This document shows, piece by piece, positions 5,923 through 10,354 of a DNA stretch of 10,354 nucleotides. The stretch comes from Trebonia sp. (GTDB taxonomy: Bacteria > Actinomycetota > Actinomycetes > Streptosporangiales > Streptosporangiaceae): the NCBI GenBank assembly GCA_030043595.1, contig JASHXJ010000651.1, positions 1-10,354 on the forward strand. Reading direction: 5' to 3'. Position 1 is the stretch's first letter; the number at the start of each line of letters is the position of its first letter. The notes beneath the pieces are model-generated. The model was not told the origin of the DNA. It did not search any database and saw nothing but the letters and a program-made list of their open reading frames with translations. The position numbers and the translations under genes are program-made.

Positions 5923-7737
5923 CTACGAGCCACCGTCGTCGTACAGGGATGCGATCTGGGCGGCGCACTGCTCCATGACGATGCCCCGGCGCACCTTGAA
6001 CGTCGGCGTCAGCTGCCCTCCCGCCTCGGTGAGGTCGTCGTCGAGGATGACGAACTTCCTGATCGCCTCGGCCCGGGACACCGCCTTGTTGGCCTCGTCG
6101 ACGGCTGCCTGGATTTGCGCCCGCAGAGCCGGGTCGTCACGAAGTTCGGCAATGGTCGCCGGTTGCGGCCTGCCGTTGGCTGCCTTCCACTGGGTGAGCG
6201 CCTCGGGGTCAACCGTCACGAGCGCTGCGATATAGGGCTTCGCGTCGCCAACGACCAGGCACTGGCTGATCAGCCAGTGGGCGCGAAGCCGGTCTTCGAG
6301 CACGGCGGGCGCGACGTTCTTGCCGGCCGCCGTGATGATGAGATCCTTCATGCGCCCGGTGATCGCCAGGAACCCGGCATCGTCGAGGGCTCCGATGTCA
6401 CCGGTGTGCAGCCAGCCCTCGTGGTCGATCATCGCCTTGGTGGCGGCGTCGTTGTTCCAGTAGCCCTGGAAGACCATGTCGCCTTTGACGAGGATCTCAC
6501 CATCGGCCGCGATCCGGATCGTGCAGCCAGGGACCGGGCGGCCCACGGTGCCGATCCTCTGGGCATCGGGCGTGTTCGTGTTGGTCGCGGGGCTGGTCTC
6601 GGTCAGGCCGTAGCCCTCAAGGACGTTGATGCCGCAGCCGCGGAAGAAGTGCGCCAGGCGGGTGCCGAGCGGGGCGGCAGCGCTCCACGCGTACTGCACC
6701 CGGCCGCCCAGCGCCGCGCGCACCTTGCCGTAGACGAGCCGGTCGAAGAGCAGGTGCCGCACGCGGAGCACCGGGCCGGGACCGCCGGCGTCCAGCGCCC
6801 GGCTGTAGGCGATGGCGGCGGCCTCCGCGCTCGCGAAGATCTTCCCGTGCCCGCCGGCTGCGGCCTGCCGCTTGGCGCTGGTGTAGACCTTCTCCCAGAC
6901 CCGCGGCACCGACAGGACCGCGGTGGGCCGGTAGGCCGGCAGCTCCGCTACCGCGTCGGCCATGTCGACCAGGCCCAGGACGGTCCGCGAATAGATCGCG
7001 CCGTACTGGATGAGCTGGGCGTAGCTGTGCGCCAGCGGCAGGAACAGCAGGCTCGACGCGCGGGAGTTGAAGACCTGCGGAAAGCCGTCGTTCAGCATGC
7101 AGTTGCGGGTGTTGGCGACGATGTTGCCGTGGCTCAGCATGCAGCCCTTCGGGCGGCCGGTCGTGCCCGAGGTGTAGACGATCTCGGCAAGGTCGCCGGC
7201 CCCGCGGGTCCTGCGCCGTTTCTCGACCTGCTCCAGCGTGACGCCGGCGCCGCCCGCCGCGAGGTCAGGGAGCCCGTCAAGCTGGCTGCCCTCGATCTGC
7301 CACGCGTGGGCGAGTGCCGGGAGACTGGCTCGCACCGCGGCGATTATCCCGGCGTGATCGTCGGTCTCGACGACGACGGCGACAGCGCCGGAGTCGCCGA
7401 GTATCCACTCGACCTGCTCAACCGAAGAGGTGGGGTAGACAGGCACGATGACGGCACCGGCGGTCAGGATCGCGTAGTCAAGGAGCGTCCACTCAAACCG
7501 CGTGCGCGACATCAGCCCCACCCGGTCACCCGGCTGGACGCCGGCGGCGATGAGGCCGGCGGCGATGCCGCGCACCTGCGCGGCGAAAGCGCGCCAGGTC
7601 ACCGGGGCCCAGCCACCGTTCGTCCGGCGTTTCAGGCCCACCCCGTCAGGCGCGTTCTCCGCGTTCCTGAAGACATCATCGGTGATGTTGTCGTCAGGCT
7701 GCACCACGTACGCCGCCGGCATGGCGAATTCCCGCAT
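5923..7737 (-). CDS. Long-chain fatty acid-CoA ligase, FadD15-like (AMP-forming)
   Basis: A 604-residue adenylate-forming enzyme that activates a fatty acid to acyl-AMP and then acyl-CoA. Visible motifs: P-loop YTSGTTGRPKGCMLSHGN (188-205), LPLAHSYAQ (233-241), YGLTETSP (376-383), WLHTGDIG (442-449), the hinge GRMKDLIITAAGKNV (461-475) and the C-terminal lysine segment LTPTFKVRRG (576-585, Lys581). The N-terminus MREFAMPAAYVV and the order of motifs closely resemble mycobacterial FadD15 and related long-chain ligases. The ATG at 7737 is supported by AGGGGG (7748-7743) five bases upstream. One oddity is SAAAPLG at 352-358 where the family usually has SGGAPLG. The gene is monocistronic here, convergent with the SRPBCC gene and divergent from the hydrolase pair. 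The chain-length preference is unknown. Confidence 0.93.
   Translation of the reverse strand: MREFAMPAAYVVQPDDNITDDVFRNAENAPDGVGLKRRTNGGWAPVTWRAFAAQVRGIAAGLIAAGVQPGDRVGLMSRTRFEWTLLDYAILTAGAVIVPVYPTSSVEQVEWILGDSGAVAVVVETDDHAGIIAAVRASLPALAHAWQIEGSQLDGLPDLAAGGAGVTLEQVEKRRRTRGAGDLAEIVYTSGTTGRPKGCMLSHGNIVANTRNCMLNDGFPQVFNSRASSLLFLPLAHSYAQLIQYGAIYSRTVLGLVDMADAVAELPAYRPTAVLSVPRVWEKVYTSAKRQAAAGGHGKIFASAEAAAIAYSRALDAGGPGPVLRVRHLLFDRLVYGKVRAALGGRVQYAWSAAAPLGTRLAHFFRGCGINVLEGYGLTETSPATNTNTPDAQRIGTVGRPVPGCTIRIAADGEILVKGDMVFQGYWNNDAATKAMIDHEGWLHTGDIGALDDAGFLAITGRMKDLIITAAGKNVAPAVLEDRLRAHWLISQCLVVGDAKPYIAALVTVDPEALTQWKAANGRPQPATIAELRDDPALRAQIQAAVDEANKAVSRAEAIRKFVILDDDLTEAGGQLTPTFKVRRGIVMEQCAAQIASLYDDGGS
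6260..6279. repeat. Perfect 20-base palindrome inside the fadD gene
   Basis: CACTGGCTGA followed by its exact reverse complement TCAGCCAGTG, with no spacer. It lies within codons for the residues H-W-L-I-S-Q near residue 487-492 of the ligase. The flanking bases do not extend the symmetry. It may be coincidental, since the encoded SQC-VVGD region is conserved in the family, but ten exact pairs without a loop are rare in 10 kb. Confidence 0.9.
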
Positions 7738-7862
7738 CGCGGCCCCCTACGAACAAGGCCCCAGCTTGCTCACCCGCGCTTCAGGACAATAGATGAGATC
7801 AAGGGCAGCGGACAGGGCTGAAGGTCCCGAGTGCGCGTGGCGGGCACGGGTATGGGGGGACC
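7738..7862. promoter_or_regulatory. Divergent intergenic region between fadD and the hydrolase genes
   Basis: These 125 bases separate two divergent starts and so must hold promoters for both. Shine-Dalgarno sites are clear: AGGGGG (7748-7743) for the ligase and a G-run at 7854-7859 for the hydrolase GTG. GGCCCC is repeated directly at 7741-7746 and 7757-7762. TTGCTC (7766-7771) with an AT-richer ACAATAGAT about 16 bases later is the only promoter-like pair for the plus strand, and it is weak. No clear operator was found. Confidence 0.4.
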
Positions 7863-9209
7863 GTGATCAGCCTCACCTGGCCGGGCCAGCGCTGGGCTCA
7901 TGTCACGGCGAAAGGCCCGGAGCCGGACAGTGAAGGCACGCAGCGCACGCTGGCCTACGGCCCGTACCGGCTGTCCTATGAGGTCTACGGCTCGGGCGAG
8001 CGGGTGCTTGTGTGGCTTCATGCCCTGCTGTTCGACGCCAACCTCAGCCGGAGCCTGGCCCGTAGGCTTGCTGCCCGCGGCAACCGCGTGGTACTGCTCG
8101 ACCTGCTGGGCCACGGCCGCAGCGACAAGCCCCGGCACGCTGGCCCGCACCGGATGGACCTGTACGCGGAGCAGGTGCTGTGCCTGCTGGACGAGCTCGG
8201 CGCCGGTCAGGTGGTGCTGGGCGGGGTCTCGCTTGGCACCAACGTAAGCCTGCTCACCGCGGTGCAGGCGCCGGAGAGGGTGCGCGGCCTGGTCCTGGAG
8301 ATGCCGGTGCTCGAGCGGGCGGCCCCGGCGGCGGCGCTGACGTTCGTGCCGCTGCTGCTGCAGACGTACTACGCCCGCCCGGTCATGCGCCTGGTCTCGC
8401 GGGTCGCGTCGCACCTTCCCCGGTCCGGGCTCGGCCCACTTGACTCGTTCGTGAACGCTGCCTCGTCTGACCCGGAGGAAATCGCCGCTGTCCTGCACGG
8501 CATCCTGCTGGGTCCCGTCGCTCCCACCATCGGGCAGCGCCAGGCCATCACGGCGCCGGCGCTTGTCCTTGGTCATGGGATCGACCTCATCCATTCGTTC
8601 AAGGACGCGGAACGGCTCGCGCAGCAGCTTCCCGACGGCAGGCTGATCCGGACGCGCACCTTCGCGGAGCTGTGGGTGCGGCCTGCCCGGCTGACCGCCG
8701 AGATCGGCGAGTTCCTCGACCAGGTCTGGGCCGGCCCCGGGCCGCCGGTGACGGAGCCTCGCGCGGCGGGGCTCTTACGATGCGGATCGATTTCACGCCC
8801 GACCCGTCGCTGTACCCGTTCCCAGCGCACTGGTTCCAGAGCTACGCCGGACAGCTGCACTACGTCGACGAGGGCGCCGGGCCGCCGATCCTGTTCTGTC
8901 ACGGCAATCCGACCTGGAGCTTCCTGTACCGGAAGGTCATCACCCGGCTGCGCGGAAGCTTCCGCTGCATCGCGGTCGACTACCTGGGATTCGGGCTGTC
9001 GGAGCGTCCGGTGGCCTACGGCTACACGATCGAGGAGCATGCCCGCTGCGTTGGCGAACTGGTCGATCGTCTCCAGCTCGACGGGTTCATCGCGATGGGC
9101 CACGACTGGGGCGGCCCGGTCAGCATGGCTGTCGCGACCGCGCGCCCGCAGCGCGTCCGCGGCGTCGTCCTCGGCAATACCTGGTTCTGGCCCGCCGACC
9201 TGCGGATGA
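7863..9209 (+). CDS. Alpha/beta hydrolase with anomalous 3' end (probable frameshift)
   Basis: Residues 1-292 are a typical alpha/beta hydrolase: VLVWLHALLFD (48-58, oxyanion strand), LLDLLGHGRSDKP (78-90), nucleophile elbow GGVSLGTN (120-127, Ser123), a helical cap rich in LVSRVASHLP, and LVLGHGIDLIHSF (234-246, acid Asp241). After FLDQVW (284-289), where the family normally ends, the frame runs on to a TGA at 9207-9209. The extra ~150 residues are Arg/Ser/Thr-rich, overlap the next gene by 430 bases and look like out-of-frame translation. Removing one base in the G/C run at 8729-8741 would end the protein at TGA 8749-8751 as a 295-residue hydrolase, 28 bases before the next ATG. No histidine follows Asp241 except His244, so the usual late catalytic His is not obvious. 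GTG 7863 has a G-run (7854-7859) as Shine-Dalgarno. The substrate is unknown. Confidence 0.75.
   Translation: MISLTWPGQRWAHVTAKGPEPDSEGTQRTLAYGPYRLSYEVYGSGERVLVWLHALLFDANLSRSLARRLAARGNRVVLLDLLGHGRSDKPRHAGPHRMDLYAEQVLCLLDELGAGQVVLGGVSLGTNVSLLTAVQAPERVRGLVLEMPVLERAAPAAALTFVPLLLQTYYARPVMRLVSRVASHLPRSGLGPLDSFVNAASSDPEEIAAVLHGILLGPVAPTIGQRQAITAPALVLGHGIDLIHSFKDAERLAQQLPDGRLIRTRTFAELWVRPARLTAEIGEFLDQVWAGPGPPVTEPRAAGLLRCGSISRPTRRCTRSQRTGSRATPDSCTTSTRAPGRRSCSVTAIRPGASCTGRSSPGCAEASAASRSTTWDSGCRSVRWPTATRSRSMPAALANWSIVSSSTGSSRWATTGAARSAWLSRPRARSASAASSSAIPGSGPPTCG
8729..8751 (+). other. Candidate frameshift site at the end of the hydrolase gene
   Basis: The stretch contains GG-CCGG-CCCC-GGG runs followed by CCGCCGG and a TGA in the +1 frame at 8749-8751. 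Skipping one C of the CCCC (8735-8738) gives the natural ending V-W-A-G-P-G-R-R-stop. It is either a sequencing or assembly insertion or a real recent mutation; the sequence cannot decide. Confidence 0.5.
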
Positions 9210-9637
9210 CGGTGTTCAGCAGGGTGATGTCCACGGCATGGATGCGGCGGCAGACGCTGGAGAGGAATTTCTTCGTCGAGCGGATCGTGCCGCTGGGGAT
9301 GGCCCATCATCTGACGCCCGCGGAGATGGACCACTACCGCAAGGTGCAGCCGTCACCCGACGCCCGCAGGGGCATAGCCGAGATGCCCAGGCAGCTCGTC
9401 GCCGCGCGCCCGCTGCTGCAGCGCCTGGCCAGTGACGTGCCAGCCAGGCTCGGCGCAAAGCCGGCGCTGCTGCTGTGGGGAATGAAGGACCCCGCGTTCC
9501 GGGCCCGGCACCTCCTGCCCCGGATGCAGGCCGCCTTCGCCAGCAACGTCACCGTACCGCTGCCACGCGCCAGGCATTACATCCAGGAGGACGCCCCGGA
9601 GGACATCGCCCAGGCGATCACCGACCGGTTCGGCTGA
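8780..9637 (+). CDS. Haloalkane dehalogenase-like alpha/beta hydrolase
   Basis: This 285-residue protein has the haloalkane dehalogenase layout. HGNPTWSFLYR is at 41-51 (Asn43 would help bind halide), DYLGFGLSERP at 67-77, and the elbow GHDWGG at 107-112 gives an Asp109 nucleophile with the diagnostic Trp110 next to it. LLLWGMKDPAF (230-240) supplies the acid Asp237, and RARHYIQEDAPEDIA (263-277) the base His266. The start MRIDFTPDPSLYPF and YAGQLHYVDEG fit the family's N-terminus. Members hydrolyse carbon-halogen bonds to alcohols, halide and proton, but many relatives have untested natural substrates, and epoxide hydrolases share the HDWGG motif. ATG 8780 has GGGG (8768-8771) eight bases upstream; an in-frame ATG at 8672 would add 36 unrelated residues. 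It probably forms an operon with the preceding hydrolase. Its stop is 13 bases from the converging acyltransferase stop. Confidence 0.88.
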   Translation: MRIDFTPDPSLYPFPAHWFQSYAGQLHYVDEGAGPPILFCHGNPTWSFLYRKVITRLRGSFRCIAVDYLGFGLSERPVAYGYTIEEHARCVGELVDRLQLDGFIAMGHDWGGPVSMAVATARPQRVRGVVLGNTWFWPADLRMTVFSRVMSTAWMRRQTLERNFFVERIVPLGMAHHLTPAEMDHYRKVQPSPDARRGIAEMPRQLVAARPLLQRLASDVPARLGAKPALLLWGMKDPAFRARHLLPRMQAAFASNVTVPLPRARHYIQEDAPEDIAQAITDRFG

Positions 9638-9650
9638 TGCCGAGCCGCGG

Positions 9651-10354
9651 TTACGGGTGCGTGCGCGAACGCCGCCCGCCGGACGACCCCCGGGAGTGCC
9701 GCCTGGCCGCTGTCACCAGCTCGGCTACCCCGTTCTCGATGCCCTGGGCGAGCACGTCCAGGTCTGGATTCGCGGCGAAGTCGCCGGTGACGCCGAACGT
9801 GACGTTGTCGCAGTACGTGAAGATGGAAATGCCGGTACGCACCGTGGTGGCGATGGGCACGTACGGGATGATCTCCACAAGGCGGCGGCCCATTCCGTAC
9901 AGCGTCTGGCGGGGACCTGGCACGTTCGTCGTGACCGTGACGACCTCCCGCTGTGCCGCGAGCGCCATCCTGACCCACCAGGACGCGAGCAGGTACGGAC
10001 TGTAGTTACCCAGGTCGACCAGCATCTCCCCGACCAGCGCTTCCCTGCTCGCTTTCAGGGACTGCAGCTCGACGCGGACAGCCGTGAGGCGTTCCACCGG
10101 GTCGGCGATATGGACCGGGAGGTCGGCGACGACCGCAGACACCCGGTTGCCGTAGCTGCCCTCGTCGCCCGGCGCTCGCACCGAGACGGGAACCAGCGAC
10201 GGCACCTCGTGCGATCCGGGCAGTTCGCCCCTGGCGAGCAGGAGCGAGCGGAAGCCGCCGCTGATCGCGGCCAGGACAACATCGTTCATGGTCCCGCCAA
10301 GCTCTCGCTTGACCGTCCTGATGTCATCCAGCGATGCCCGGGCCCAGGTGTAGC
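9651..10354 (-). CDS. WS/DGAT-type acyltransferase, C-terminal part (5' end outside window)
   Basis: The frame stays open to the window edge (10350-10290 read YTWARASLDDIRTVKRELGGT before the Met at 10289), so this is the C-terminal ~234 residues of a longer protein, normally about 450-500. It matches the C-terminal domain of wax ester synthase/diacylglycerol acyltransferases (DUF1298): L-G-G-T-MNDVVLAAISGG, PSLVPVSVRAP, YGNRVSAVVADLPV, and TTNVPGPRQTLYGMGRR, equivalent to the conserved ND and SNVPGP motifs. The N-terminal catalytic HHxxxDG lies outside. These enzymes join an acyl-CoA to a long-chain alcohol or diacylglycerol to make storage lipids. The adjacent fadD could supply acyl-CoA, though they are not in one operon. 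The tail is basic (RRHSRGSSGGRRSRTHP). The Met at 10289 is an internal residue. Confidence 0.9.
   Translation of the reverse strand, partial: YTWARASLDDIRTVKRELGGTMNDVVLAAISGGFRSLLLARGELPGSHEVPSLVPVSVRAPGDEGSYGNRVSAVVADLPVHIADPVERLTAVRVELQSLKASREALVGEMLVDLGNYSPYLLASWWVRMALAAQREVVTVTTNVPGPRQTLYGMGRRLVEIIPYVPIATTVRTGISIFTYCDNVTFGVTGDFAANPDLDVLAQGIENGVAELVTAARRHSRGSSGGRRSRTHP

Noticed and set aside
6115..7821. A 568-codon open frame on the plus strand antisense to fadD
   Set aside because: It mirrors the fadD codons in a GC-rich gene, its translation is Arg/Gly/Val/Ala-rich without family motifs, and the minus-strand frame carries every adenylate-forming enzyme motif.
7770..8594. A 274-codon minus-strand frame antisense to the alpha/beta hydrolase
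   Set aside because: The opposite strand encodes the GxSxG hydrolase fold; the antisense product shows no motifs.
8672..8779. N-terminal extension of the dehalogenase from ATG 8672
   Set aside because: The 36 extra residues are Arg/Gly/Pro-rich shadow of the upstream hydrolase; the family N-terminus starts at ATG 8780, which has a G-run Shine-Dalgarno.
1..10354. CRISPR arrays, tRNA/rRNA genes, insertion sequences, attachment sites
   Set aside because: No regularly spaced repeats, cloverleaf-like T-arm sequences, transposase motifs or terminal inverted repeats were seen on either strand.

Overview
The window is about 10.3 kb of very GC-rich DNA (roughly 70%) with tightly packed genes, GTG starts, strong GC bias at third codon positions and actinobacterial gene families (a FadD15-type acyl-CoA ligase, a WS/DGAT acyltransferase, a stand-alone EF-Tu domain III-like protein). 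It looks like the chromosome of a high-GC actinomycete; I cannot name the genus. No rRNA, tRNA, CRISPR array, transposase or phage gene was seen, and no gene-free stretch exceeds about 125 bases.

Layout. Bases 1-1677 (+) hold the C-terminal end of an ankyrin-repeat protein, a GC-rich hairpin, a DUF1697 protein and an SDR oxidoreductase that overlaps it by ATGA. A small EF-Tu-domain-III-like protein (1685-2035, -) converges on the SDR. A GMC flavin oxidoreductase and a class I methyltransferase follow on the minus strand (4560 down to 2150) as a translationally coupled pair that ends in a long hairpin. A TetR-family regulator (4648-5346, +) is divergent from the GMC gene. The 87 bases between them carry a perfect inverted repeat lying over the inferred start point of the GMC promoter. 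An SRPBCC protein (5430-5921, +) converges on a FadD15-like long-chain acyl-CoA synthetase (7737 down to 5923). Divergent from that are an alpha/beta hydrolase and a haloalkane dehalogenase-like protein (7863-9637, +). The window ends inside a WS/DGAT-type acyltransferase on the minus strand.

How the genes may work together. The best-supported unit is TetR / GMC oxidoreductase / methyltransferase, a probable small-molecule-responsive oxidation and methylation cassette of unknown substrate. The right third is rich in acyl-lipid functions (acyl-CoA activation, wax ester or triacylglycerol acyl transfer, two hydrolases), but the genes are on different strands and shared function is only inference. 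The upstream hydrolase has an anomalous 3' end: its frame runs 430 bases into the dehalogenase gene, most simply explained by a one-base insertion near 8729-8741.

I see no clearly new multi-gene system. The items most worth checking are the GMC/TetR operator, the broken hydrolase end, the stand-alone EF-Tu-like domain and a perfect 20-base palindrome inside the fadD gene.
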